Source: an uncultured Bacilli bacterium (lineage in GTDB: Bacteria > Bacillota_I > Bacilli_A > RF39 > UBA660). Taken from it: a stretch of 7,597 nucleotides of DNA. Below are positions 1-6,420 of the stretch, piece after piece. Location of the stretch: positions 1 to 7,597 of the forward strand of contig CAKOXU010000033.1 in NCBI GenBank assembly GCA_934130235.1, read 5' to 3'. Numbering within the stretch: the first letter of the stretch is position 1; each line of letters opens with the position of its first letter. The notes under the pieces are model-generated. The model saw only the letters and a program-made list of their open reading frames with translations. It did no database searches and had not been told where the DNA came from. The position numbers were made by a program, and so were the translations under genes.

Positions 1-44
1 TGCCATATGGAAATAAACTCCAAAAATTTGGAGTAAAAGTATAA
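1..44 (+). CDS. C-terminal end of an upstream gene (partial)
   Basis: The left edge probably cuts through the end of a plus-strand gene. In the frame starting at base 3 the sequence reads PYGNKLQKFGVKV and stops at TAA 42-44, which runs straight into a terminator hairpin at 43-78, as expected for a real gene end. A second frame (from base 1) reads CHMEINSKNLE and stops at 34-36, so the frame is not certain. Too little is visible to name the product. Confidence 0.4.
   Translation, partial: PYGNKLQKFGVKV
18..33. repeat. Short inverted repeat CTCCAAA-AA-TTTGGAG
   Basis: Perfect 7-bp arms (18-24 and 27-33) with a 2-nt centre, inside the presumed end of the upstream gene and just before its terminator. 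It may be incidental, or it may add to mRNA 3' end structure. Confidence 0.35.
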
Positions 45-78
45 AAGCACCAGTTTTTAAACAAATCGGTGTTTTTTT
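43..78 (+). terminator. Rho-independent terminator of the upstream gene
   Basis: AAAAGCACC (43-51) pairs with GGTGTTTTT (68-76), with one G-U pair. The hairpin loop is 16 nt and the 3' side continues as a run of T to position 78. It overlaps the presumed stop codon of the upstream gene. Confidence 0.7.
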
Positions 79-136
79 GTTTTGTAAGTATGATAAGCAT
101 TTAATACCATAAATAAATTTGATTCATATAATACAA

Positions 137-175
137 TAAGTATTAATAAAACATATAAAATTTAGATAATACTTA
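137..175. repeat. Inverted repeat TAAGTATTA / TAATACTTA
   Basis: The 9-bp arms at 137-145 and 167-175 are perfect inverted copies separated by 21 nt. The region 79-275 otherwise holds no convincing gene on either strand. In such AT-rich DNA an imperfect match would be expected by chance; a perfect 9-bp pair is only suggestive. Confidence 0.3.
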
Positions 176-230
176 AATTATGAAACAAAAAAATGTTATA
201 TAAAACTTAATGGTGTTTAGAATCTAAATT

Positions 231-254
231 AATGATAATATCAAGATTATCATT
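231..254. repeat. Inverted repeat AATGATAAT-6-ATTATCATT (operator-like)
   Basis: Perfect 9-bp arms (231-239, 246-254) around a 6-nt centre, ATCAAG, lying about 20 bp upstream of the -35 element of the RNase R-like gene. The inner TGATAAT/ATTATCA halves are the same as the half-sites of the Bacillus Fur-family box, but that box has 1 nt between halves, not 6, so a Fur site is not claimed. The element could be an operator or a hairpin without a U-tract. Confidence 0.35.
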
Positions 255-273
255 TATTACTTTATAGTTTTTA

Positions 274-302
274 TTTACTAAAACACACGTTTGTGTTAAA
301 AT
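274..302 (+). promoter_or_regulatory. Promoter of the RNase R-like gene (extended -10)
   Basis: The -35 element TTTACT (274-279), a 17-bp spacer and the -10 element TAAAAT (297-302) are preceded by the TG of an extended -10 (294-295). Transcription would start near 309, giving a leader of about 50 nt before the GTG at 361. A palindrome, AACACA-4-TGTGTT (282-297), occupies the spacer and touches the -10, a position where a bound repressor would block RNA polymerase. Confidence 0.55.
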
Positions 303-360
303 ATAGTTGTTGAAATTTTTACAAAATTAGTTTAGTAAAATTTAGTCAGGGGGACTTTTT

Positions 361-2439
361 GTGACAGATTTAGAAACACGAATTACTAATTTTTTTGATT
401 TGACAAATAAATTTTATAGTTATAATGATTTGAAGAAAGAATTTAAAGTTAAAGGTGAAGATGAGTGCAATTTATTTTGTGATTGTCTAAACAATTTAGT
501 AGATACGGGCAAAGTATATTATGATAATAAAAAGGGATATCACGCGTATAATAACAACTTAAACTATAAATTTGGAACACTAAAATTCAATAATGGAAAT
601 CATTATGTTTTTACTGATAATAACGAAAAAATAATTGTTAGATCTTCTGATTTGAATGGTGCCTTGTACTTAGATAAAGTCATAGTAGAATTATTATCCT
701 ATAATGGCAAATTCTATACTGGTAAAATTAAAAAAGTTATTAAAAGAAATAAAAAAGAATTTATTTGTAAAGTAGATATAGATTTAAATGGGATAAAAAC
801 TTTAGTACCATATAATGATTTACATTCATTAAATATTATTACTGATGAAATTGATTCTTTAAATGCTGGCGATGTATGTAAGGTAGAATTAATCAATGTC
901 GAAGACTGTAATAGACATATAGGCACGATTAAAGAGATTATTGGTCATACTTGGGATGATGATATAAATCTTAAAGTTTATGCTTCTTTAAACAATTTAA
1001 ATGTAAATTTTTCTAGCAAAGTATTAAAGGAAACAGAATTCATAAAAAATAATAAGAATAAAATTATTGATAAATCTAAATTTACAGACTTAACTAATCT
1101 ACCATTTATTACAATATCAGATATTAAAGATAATTGCATAGAAACAGCTATATACGTCGAAAAAGTGAATGAAACTTATAAAATCATAGTATGTACACCT
1201 GCTATTTATAAATACATAAACACTGATAGTAATATATTTAAAGAAGCAGTCAAAAGAAGTGTCACAAGACATACGCCAGACGGAAATATTAACTTATTTC
1301 CAGAATATATTACTAATGAATTGTGCTCTTTAAAAAAGGGAACAAACAAATATGTAAAAGCTTGCCAATTTATAATTAATGAAAAAGGTTGTGTTCTAGA
1401 TTACAAAATATATGATGCTATAATAAATGTACATGAAAACTTGACCTATGAGCAAGCAGAGACTTATTCTATTAATAATGAGGTTCTAAGCCAAATAGTT
1501 TTAATGAGTAATATGAATTGTTTTCATAATGAAAATGATATAAATAGTGAAATTAACTATATTGATAGATTTTACGATGAACAAAACAAAATTGAAAATA
1601 TGAATTTTAAAAGTAATAATAGATTTAGTTTAATAGCAAGCAACATTAAAACACTTTTTAACAGCGTTATTGTGTCAGAATATTCTTGGCTTCCATTCAT
1701 ATATGACAACTACAAAAATACTGATTTTAAAAATACAAAAAGAATAATACGGGTTTTAAATGAGGCTGGATTCAATATTTTAAATATACAAAACATTAAT
1801 TATAAAACTCTAAAAAATATTTTAAACAATTTTCAAAATTCAGACACTGATTTAATAGCAAAGCATTTGATTGTGGATGCCATTATAAAGGATAATGAAG
1901 AATTAATGCTTCAAAATAATTTTAACATTGGTATAGATAAGATTTGTAATTTTACATCTCCTGTTAATCGAATTACTGACTTTTTACTTTATACAATAAT
2001 TGATCAAATTGATAATTTAGATTATTCTGAAAATGGCATGATAAGGATAGAAAAAGAATTAAATAAATTATGTACTAAAATTTTTAGAATAAAAAAAGAT
2101 AATGACAGGATCAATGAATCGCTAGAGAAAAAAAGAATACTTAATTATATGTACGATCATATAAATGAAAGATATAATGCGCACATAGTGAATATCGATG
2201 ATGAAAATTTAACAATCCAAACAGATAATTATATTGACGGGTTAATTGAGATAAAAAAAATACATAATGATGTTTTCAATTACGATGAAAGCACAGGAAA
2301 TATAATAGGTAAACATTCAAAAGATACGTATAAAATAGGAGATAAAATTTATGTTATTTCTAGAGAAATTTCTAGAAAAAAAGAAGCGATTTTCTTTGAA
2401 TTATTAGGAAAACAAAAAAGCTTAAGTAAAAAATCTTAA
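361..2439 (+). CDS. RNase R-like protein lacking catalytic aspartates (RNB-family pseudoenzyme)
   Basis: This 692-residue protein has the RNase R (VacB/RNase II family) layout: an N-terminal winged-helix-like region (about 1-66), two cold-shock/OB domains (about 70-215), an RNB domain (about 240-590) and a C-terminal S1 domain (about 603-685). RNB landmarks are visible: PEYITNELCSLK (canonical PEKLSNGICSLN), LPFIY (444-448), FTSPVNR (531-537) and an S1 stretch with IDGLIEI. The family motif IDGEDAKDFDDA aligns without gaps, anchored by ITI before and AI.VEK after, but its four metal-binding Asp are S253, C259, E261 and T262. The arginine after FTSP-V is N536, and the usual LIEEFM helix reads LIASNI. 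Hydrolysis is therefore unlikely; RNA binding may remain. The GTG start is supported by AGGGGGA at 348-354, 6 nt upstream. The frame is intact, arguing against a decaying gene. It is not beside smpB or secG, the usual rnr neighbours in Bacillota, so it is probably a paralogue of a true rnr elsewhere. Confidence 0.85.
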   Translation: MTDLETRITNFFDLTNKFYSYNDLKKEFKVKGEDECNLFCDCLNNLVDTGKVYYDNKKGYHAYNNNLNYKFGTLKFNNGNHYVFTDNNEKIIVRSSDLNGALYLDKVIVELLSYNGKFYTGKIKKVIKRNKKEFICKVDIDLNGIKTLVPYNDLHSLNIITDEIDSLNAGDVCKVELINVEDCNRHIGTIKEIIGHTWDDDINLKVYASLNNLNVNFSSKVLKETEFIKNNKNKIIDKSKFTDLTNLPFITISDIKDNCIETAIYVEKVNETYKIIVCTPAIYKYINTDSNIFKEAVKRSVTRHTPDGNINLFPEYITNELCSLKKGTNKYVKACQFIINEKGCVLDYKIYDAIINVHENLTYEQAETYSINNEVLSQIVLMSNMNCFHNENDINSEINYIDRFYDEQNKIENMNFKSNNRFSLIASNIKTLFNSVIVSEYSWLPFIYDNYKNTDFKNTKRIIRVLNEAGFNILNIQNINYKTLKNILNNFQNSDTDLIAKHLIVDAIIKDNEELMLQNNFNIGIDKICNFTSPVNRITDFLLYTIIDQIDNLDYSENGMIRIEKELNKLCTKIFRIKKDNDRINESLEKKRILNYMYDHINERYNAHIVNIDDENLTIQTDNYIDGLIEIKKIHNDVFNYDESTGNIIGKHSKDTYKIGDKIYVISREISRKKEAIFFELLGKQKSLSKKS

Positions 2440-2447
2440 GCTTTTTT
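2414..2447. terminator. Bidirectional terminator shared by the two convergent genes
   Basis: A 13-bp perfect stem, AAAAAAGCTTAAG (2414-2426) with CTTAAGCTTTTTT (2435-2447), closes an 8-nt loop. It has an A-run on one side and a T-run on the other, so it works as a U-tract terminator in both directions. The TAA of the plus-strand gene (2437-2439) and the TAA of the minus-strand LCP gene (2446-2448) fall within or at the edge of the 3' arm. Confidence 0.85.
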
Positions 2448-4221
2448 AATTATTATTCTGTTGCTCTGATTCAGTTATGTCTTTAGTTTCATCTGGTTCT
2501 TCAACGTCAGGTTTTTCTTCCTTATCTTCGCCATTGTCGGGTTGTTGTGTATTCTTATCCTCTTCAGATGTCTTGTCGGACGTATCATCATTTTTTTCCA
2601 ATTCTTCTTTTTTATCACTGTCATTAATTGTATTTGAATTTGAAGAAACAGGTTCTTTAACTTGTTGTTTATTTTCTTGCTTTGTGTTTGCACTTGACAT
2701 AGTTTTGTTAGTTGAAGTTTGCGTCTTCACTTTGCTTACTGTATTTGTTCCATAATTTGTTTCTGTATATGATGAGTCTAGTTTTTGTCCAGATATAACT
2801 GCTTTAATTGCTTCTTGTGCCTGCGCAACGCTTTCTTCATTTGGTTCCATTACATATAATTTTTGATAATATGTATACGTATAATTATTACTGTCAGTAC
2901 CTTGTAAACTTATTGATGTAACATTCCAAGGAGACATATCATTTAATTGCATTTTCACAAGTGAAGTTATTTTCTTCATACTCATATTAGTTTGGTACTT
3001 ACCATCTATTGAGTTTAAAAGTGAATTATACTTAGTAATAATTGACTTACTTGTAACTTTTTTTAACATTGCTTCTATTAATGCTTGTTGATTCTTACCA
3101 CGTTGCCTATCCCCACTGGCAAATGCCTTACGTGTTCTAACAAAATCAAGGCCTTGTTTACCATTTACACTATTATAGCCTTTTTTAAATGAATATCCAG
3201 AATACGAAACAAATGTATATTCGGAGTAAACATCTACACCGTCCAATGCGTCAATAATATCTTCTACAGATGTAAAGTTAACTTTTATATAATAATTAAT
3301 TGTCATATCAAGTAAATCTTCAAGAGTTTTAACTGACATGTCTACGCCATAAATACCGGCATGCGTCAATTTGTCTCTTACTCCCGTAGTTCCATGTAAT
3401 TGAACATAATAATCTCTAGGAACTGAAATTAATAACACTTGTTTTGTATTAGGATTTACAACCATTACTATATTAACATCACTTCTCGAAACAGAAGAAA
3501 TTTCTCCGTAAGTATCAATACCACTTATATAAATGGCAAATGGTTTTTTGGTAACATTTACATCCTTTGCTGTAGAATTTGCTTTTACTCTTATCGAGAA
3601 AGTATATATGACTTTAGTTTGATTTTTAAATTCTGGTGCTTCTTCTTCAATTATTTTTTTTATTGAGTCTTCGATTAGTATCGCAGATATACTTTTACTT
3701 TCTAAATCATTTGCTAAGGTATCAGAAGCACTGTATTTCTTTAAATTAACATCAACTTCAGATTTTAGACGTTTATTAGCTTTGCTCGATCCTGCCGAAT
3801 TTTCGTAGTATCCAACAGTAAGGTTTGATATATCACTTAATTTTTCATAATCATCAGATTTCAATACAATTACAGAATAATGTTCTAATTTATACTTACT
3901 ATCACCATTATCTAATAATACTCCAAGAGTCTTTGTAATATATACACCAGCTACTATAAAAATAAGCGTTATAAATACCGACAATATAAATAAGGCTTTT
4001 TTTATTTTCCTTTTTAAATTTTTGATTCTAAGCAGCAAAAACACTATTAAATTGTACCCAATAACAAAAGTTAAAACTGCTAAAAAGTATTTAGTAGGAA
4101 GTAAATTGATGTATACTAATACACCTACAAGGAATATTGAAGAAAGCAACAATATTAATTGCATTATTATATAAATAATATTTTTATTCTTATTTGTCTT
4201 ATTTTTATTTTTCTTTTTCAT
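2446..4221 (-). CDS. LytR-CpsA-Psr (LCP) family cell-wall glycopolymer transferase
   Basis: LCP enzymes move undecaprenyl-linked polymers (capsule, teichoic-acid-type) onto peptidoglycan at the outer face of the membrane. Counting from the ATG at 4221 (591 aa): a lysine/asparagine-rich cytoplasmic start, three membrane helices (about 16-37, 44-64, 76-97), an extracellular accessory domain (about 110-215) and the LCP catalytic domain (about 225-390). Visible motifs are GID (D236), SRSD (R246, D248), SVPRD (R269), VRDKLTHA, VRTRK (R362, R364) and GDRQRGKNQQ (D371, R372, R374, Q378). These are the Arg/Asp set that holds the polyprenyl pyrophosphate and metal in the pneumococcal Cps2A type, which also has three helices and an accessory domain. 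A disordered tail of about 105 residues follows, Ser/Thr/Asn-rich and then Glu/Asp/Lys-rich. An in-frame GTG at 4230 would add three residues; neither start has a strong SD, but GTGAT lies 4 nt before the ATG. Which polymer it transfers cannot be told. Confidence 0.92.
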   Translation of the reverse strand: MKKKNKNKTNKNKNIIYIIMQLILLLSSIFLVGVLVYINLLPTKYFLAVLTFVIGYNLIVFLLLRIKNLKRKIKKALFILSVFITLIFIVAGVYITKTLGVLLDNGDSKYKLEHYSVIVLKSDDYEKLSDISNLTVGYYENSAGSSKANKRLKSEVDVNLKKYSASDTLANDLESKSISAILIEDSIKKIIEEEAPEFKNQTKVIYTFSIRVKANSTAKDVNVTKKPFAIYISGIDTYGEISSVSRSDVNIVMVVNPNTKQVLLISVPRDYYVQLHGTTGVRDKLTHAGIYGVDMSVKTLEDLLDMTINYYIKVNFTSVEDIIDALDGVDVYSEYTFVSYSGYSFKKGYNSVNGKQGLDFVRTRKAFASGDRQRGKNQQALIEAMLKKVTSKSIITKYNSLLNSIDGKYQTNMSMKKITSLVKMQLNDMSPWNVTSISLQGTDSNNYTYTYYQKLYVMEPNEESVAQAQEAIKAVISGQKLDSSYTETNYGTNTVSKVKTQTSTNKTMSSANTKQENKQQVKEPVSSNSNTINDSDKKEELEKNDDTSDKTSEEDKNTQQPDNGEDKEEKPDVEEPDETKDITESEQQNNN

Positions 4222-4229
4222 ACTTATCA

Positions 4230-4245
4230 CTATTTAATTATATCA
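4230..4245 (-). promoter_or_regulatory. Extended -10 promoter directly abutting the LCP start
   Basis: On the minus strand the sequence TGATATAAT (4237-4245) is a perfect extended -10. Counting 6-7 nt downstream puts the transcription start at 4231-4230, on the in-frame GTG and about 10 nt before the ATG at 4221. The mRNA would therefore be leaderless (GTG start) or have a very short leader. The -35 region is a T-rich run with no good match. Confidence 0.6.
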
Positions 4246-4250
4246 TAACT

Positions 4251-4283
4251 AAAAAAAAAAGAAAGTATATTACTATCTTTTTT
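4251..4283 (-). terminator. Terminator between the dNTPase gene and the LCP gene
   Basis: AAAAAAGAAAGTA (4255-4267) pairs with TACTATCTTTTTT (4271-4283) with one A-A mismatch and a 3-nt loop. Read on the minus strand the stem ends in about ten T (4260-4251), a strong U-tract for transcripts arriving from the dNTPase gene. On the plus strand a T6 run follows too. It sits immediately upstream of the LCP promoter and insulates that gene. Confidence 0.65.
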
Positions 4284-4394
4284 GACATTTTTTCATTATT
4301 GAATTGTAAATTATTATATTTTAGAATAATTTTATAAAGGGCTATATTTAAGAAACATAACAATTAATTACTGAATGTTTGGTATTATATGTTG

Positions 4395-4418
4395 AGTATT
4401 AATTAAAGTATTAATTAA
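4395..4418. repeat. 12-bp tandem repeat, AGTATTAATTAA x2
   Basis: Two perfect adjacent copies (4395-4406, 4407-4418), followed by a further partial TTAATAA. They lie 25 bp beyond the dNTPase stop codon, in an AT-only stretch. This is probably replication slippage; no function is evident. Confidence 0.6.
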
Positions 4419-4442
4419 TTAATAAGCATTATATTTTATTCT

Positions 4443-5603
4443 TTATTTATTATCAGTTAGTTTACAATACTTACTATATTGGGATAGAAAATAATCATCT
4501 GTCATACCAGATACAAAGTCTATTACCTTTCTTGCACTAGATGTATTCTCATTATATTTTGAATTCATGTCATCAAGATAAACTTTGTAAATATCACAAT
4601 CTGTTAAATTGTTATTAACAGCATTCAAGTAATAATCGCATAATTTGTTGAACATTTTTTTATAATTTTCTATTTCCTCAGTAGTATTTGCTTTCATATA
4701 AATATTTTTATAATTAAATTCCATTAATTTTGAAAAAGCATTAAATATTTTATCTGACATTTTTATATAATTTTTTGAAAAACTATTATTAATAATATCG
4801 ATTATTAAATTGTTAACAATTTCAGAATTTGTATTTCCAAGTATCTCTGTAATCTCCTTTGGGATGACAGCTTTGTCAATTATTCCAAGTCGTATAGCAT
4901 CTTCGATGTCTTTGCCTATGTATGCAATTACATCGCTTATTCTAACAACGCAGCCTTCCAAAGTCATTGGTCTAATAGCCTTTAATACATTTCTATCTAT
5001 ATAACTTTTTTGATATTCATCTTTAAATTGTTGTGTGCTTTTTTTAGTTGGATAATAAGTTGGTTCAAGCAATTCACCATTGTGACATAAAATAGCATCT
5101 AGTACTTGAACAGATACATTACTTCCTTTTCCACCATTTTCTATATCAGTAAGTATTCTCACACTTTGAACATTATGATTAAAAAATCCTTCACCGTATC
5201 TTAAACTTATCTCATTTAATATTGATTCCCCGACGTGGCCAAATGGTGCGTGTCCAAGATCATGTCCTAATGTAGCTGCTTCTATCAAATCTTCATTTAA
5301 ATTCAACGCTCGTCCGATCGTCCTCGCCACTTTACTTACCAACTGAACATGAATTATTCTTTTGCTTATCATATCGTTATCTTTTTGACTAAAAACTTGA
5401 GTTTTGTCTATATAACGCATATAGGCAAGTGAATAAATTATTCTATCAATATCTCTAAAAAAATTGGGGCGAATGTCTTTATTGATTGCTTTTTCTCTAA
5501 TACAGTCATAATTATTGCAAGCATATTCAGAAAGATTTTTGGTGTTTTTTTGCATGCTTATTTCAACTTGCGTTTTAATATTGTCATTGATTAATAGCTT
5601 CAT
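4443..5603 (-). CDS. dgt: dNTP triphosphohydrolase (Dgt family, HD domain)
   Basis: Dgt-family enzymes cleave dNTPs, classically dGTP, to a deoxynucleoside and triphosphate, using an HD-domain metal centre in the cytoplasm. In this 386-residue protein the family signature RDIDRIIYSLAYMR..KTQVF (50-71) is followed by the HD residues: H85 (RIIH), H114-D115 in LGHDLGHAPFGHVGE, and D224 in RISDVIAYIGKDIEDA, with FNHN (141-144) and CHNGE (173-177) as the expected substrate/metal loops. All four metal ligands are present, so the enzyme should be active; which dNTP it prefers is not visible. The start is the ATG at 5603 because AGGAGG lies 6 nt upstream (5610-5615); a GTG at 5627 would put that SD inside the coding region. 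It is transcribed alone, away from the DUF2188 gene, and ends well before its terminator at 4283-4251. Members of this family serve dNTP balance, and some act as anti-phage dNTP depleters; the sequence does not decide between them. Confidence 0.9.
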   Translation of the reverse strand: MKLLINDNIKTQVEISMQKNTKNLSEYACNNYDCIREKAINKDIRPNFFRDIDRIIYSLAYMRYIDKTQVFSQKDNDMISKRIIHVQLVSKVARTIGRALNLNEDLIEAATLGHDLGHAPFGHVGESILNEISLRYGEGFFNHNVQSVRILTDIENGGKGSNVSVQVLDAILCHNGELLEPTYYPTKKSTQQFKDEYQKSYIDRNVLKAIRPMTLEGCVVRISDVIAYIGKDIEDAIRLGIIDKAVIPKEITEILGNTNSEIVNNLIIDIINNSFSKNYIKMSDKIFNAFSKLMEFNYKNIYMKANTTEEIENYKKMFNKLCDYYLNAVNNNLTDCDIYKVYLDDMNSKYNENTSSARKVIDFVSGMTDDYFLSQYSKYCKLTDNK

Positions 5604-5609
5604 TTTTGA

Positions 5610-5615
5610 CCTCCT
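5610..5615 (-). promoter_or_regulatory. Ribosome-binding site that fixes the dgt start
   Basis: AGGAGG on the minus strand, followed by TCAAAA and the ATG at 5603-5601. It supports the ATG over the in-frame GTG at 5627-5625 upstream. Confidence 0.85.
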
Positions 5616-5642
5616 AATTTCTAACACAAAAATCGCTATTTT

Positions 5643-5672
5643 ATTATACCATATTTTATAATATATTGAAAT
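5643..5672 (-). promoter_or_regulatory. dgt promoter (extended -10)
   Basis: The minus strand carries TGGTATAAT (5643-5651), a perfect -10 with the TGn extension. A weak -35, TTTCAA, is centred near 5669 with a 17-bp spacer. Predicted start near 5636, leader about 33 nt. Confidence 0.7.
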
Positions 5673-5772
5673 TAGTTATATGCTGTTCTTCAATTAATAA
5701 GGTCAATTAATAGAAATAGATAATTTTTTTACTTAACAAATGTAAAAATCCTAGCATATGTAGTTTTGTGCA

Positions 5773-5788
5773 ATTTGAAATTTCAAAT
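5773..5788. promoter_or_regulatory. 16-bp perfect palindrome upstream of the DUF2188 promoter
   Basis: ATTTGAAATTTCAAAT is a perfect palindrome ending 18 bp before the -35 element at 5807. It lies between the divergent dgt and DUF2188 promoters, where a dimeric regulator could touch either one. No known operator is recognised. Confidence 0.4.
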
Positions 5789-5806
5789 AACTTGTTTACG
5801 AATACA

Positions 5807-5835
5807 TTGACAAATAAATTAAATTACAATAAAAT
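5807..5835 (+). promoter_or_regulatory. Consensus-like promoter of the DUF2188 gene
   Basis: A perfect -35 TTGACA (5807-5812), a 17-bp spacer and -10 TAAAAT (5830-5835). This is the best sigma-A type match in the window. Start predicted near 5842, giving a leader of about 90 nt that contains the 23-bp repeat. Confidence 0.75.
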
Positions 5836-5869
5836 TAGTATAGAAGCTCAAATAAAATTAGTATGGAAG
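5828..5869 (+). repeat. Direct repeat of the -10/start region (period 23 bp)
   Basis: AATAAAATTAGTATAGAAG (5828-5846) recurs at 5851-5869 with one change (A to G). A weaker third echo (TATGGAAACTCAGATA, from 5870) resembles the junction TATAGAAGCTCAAATA. The duplication copies the -10 hexamer TAAAAT to 5853-5858, but without a -35 at the right distance. Confidence 0.7.
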
Positions 5870-5919
5870 TATGGAAACTCAGATAGTAAACTCTTTTTGC
5901 AATTATTATTTGAAAGATA

Positions 5920-5925
5920 AGGAGG
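5920..5925 (+). promoter_or_regulatory. Ribosome-binding site of the DUF2188 gene
   Basis: AAGGAGGTGAT is complementary to the 16S 3' end. It is followed by ATGTGATG: an ATG at 5928-5930 that meets TGA at once, an in-frame GTG at 5930, and the ATG at 5933. The 7-nt spacing favours 5933 as the real start. Confidence 0.8.
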
Positions 5926-5932
5926 TGATGTG

Positions 5933-6163
5933 ATGGGAACAAATCAACACGTTACTAAAAAAAATGGTGTTTGGAGAGTTATTGGTGAAGGAAACAGCCG
6001 AGCTACTAAAATATTTGCTACTCAAAAGGAAGCAATTGATTATGGAAAAGAACTTTCTAAAAAGCAACAATCTGAACTTGTTATACACGGAGTAAATGGC
6101 AAAATCAGAGATAAAGATTCTTACGGTAATGACCCAATTCCACCCAGGGACACCAAAATGTAA
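5933..6163 (+). CDS. Small DUF2188 domain protein
   Basis: The 76-residue product is cytoplasmic, with no signal or membrane segment. It matches the DUF2188 family over nearly its whole length: a lead-in QHVTKKNGVWRVIGEG with the conserved Trp (W14), then TQKEAIDYGKELSKKQ (30-45), ELVIHG (49-53 region) and the family hallmark GKIRDKDSYGNDP (56-68) before a proline-rich end. The biochemical role of the family is not established. The gene has its own strong promoter and SD and stands alone, divergent from dgt. No terminator follows for about 200 nt, so its mRNA may run to the hairpin at 6370-6396. The GTG at 5930 would add one residue only. Confidence 0.88.
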   Translation: MGTNQHVTKKNGVWRVIGEGNSRATKIFATQKEAIDYGKELSKKQQSELVIHGVNGKIRDKDSYGNDPIPPRDTKM

Positions 6164-6324
6164 TAAATGACTAATTAATGATGTGAACCTTACTTGATAG
6201 ACATTAGAGGTATATTTATTCGTTAGTCTTTAAATATCGGAAAAAGATCTTACTATATTGCAATTTAATTGTAGCACATAATTTAAATATTATTACAAGT
6301 TGTTACGGCAATAAATGTGAAACA

Positions 6325-6358
6325 ATGTGCAATTATTAAAAATGTGCAATTATTAAAA
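6325..6358. repeat. 17-bp perfect tandem repeat
   Basis: ATGTGCAATTATTAAAA is present twice in a row (6325-6341, 6342-6358), just upstream of the terminator at 6370. It lies in the 455-bp stretch 6164-6618 that holds no intact gene. Confidence 0.75.
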
Positions 6359-6369
6359 AGGATTTTAGA

Positions 6370-6396
6370 GCACTATATTTGATATAGTGCTTTTTT
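6370..6396 (+). terminator. Strong rho-independent terminator
   Basis: GCACTATAT (6370-6378), a TTG loop and ATATAGTGC (6382-6390) form a perfect 9-bp stem, followed by six T. The only gene upstream on this strand is the DUF2188 gene, whose stop is 207 nt away, so this ends either a long 3' UTR or an unrecognised small RNA. I found no convincing promoter between 6164 and 6330. Confidence 0.85.
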
Positions 6397-6420
6397 GTTA
6401 CTATACATTAATTATTATGA

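Noticed and set aside
231..254. Fur/PerR/Zur box
   Set aside because: The half-sites TGATAAT/ATTATCA fit, but they are 6 nt apart rather than 1, and no Fur-regulated type of gene follows.
208..326. About 39-codon open stretch on the minus strand (contains VNKNYKVINDNLDIIINLDS)
   Set aside because: No start with an SD; it overlaps the promoter and inverted repeats of the RNase R-like gene, and the composition is what AT-rich palindromic DNA gives by chance.
2477..2755. Ser-rich 92-codon plus-strand frame
   Set aside because: It is antisense to the low-complexity acidic tail of the LCP gene; the Ser/Val/Phe bias mirrors the Glu/Asp/Lys codons opposite. No SD.
6319..6381. Frame reading KQCAIIKNVQLLKRILEHYI as a possible small gene or remnant
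   Set aside because: It is formed by the 17-bp tandem repeat and terminator stem, has no start with an SD, and is under 30 codons.
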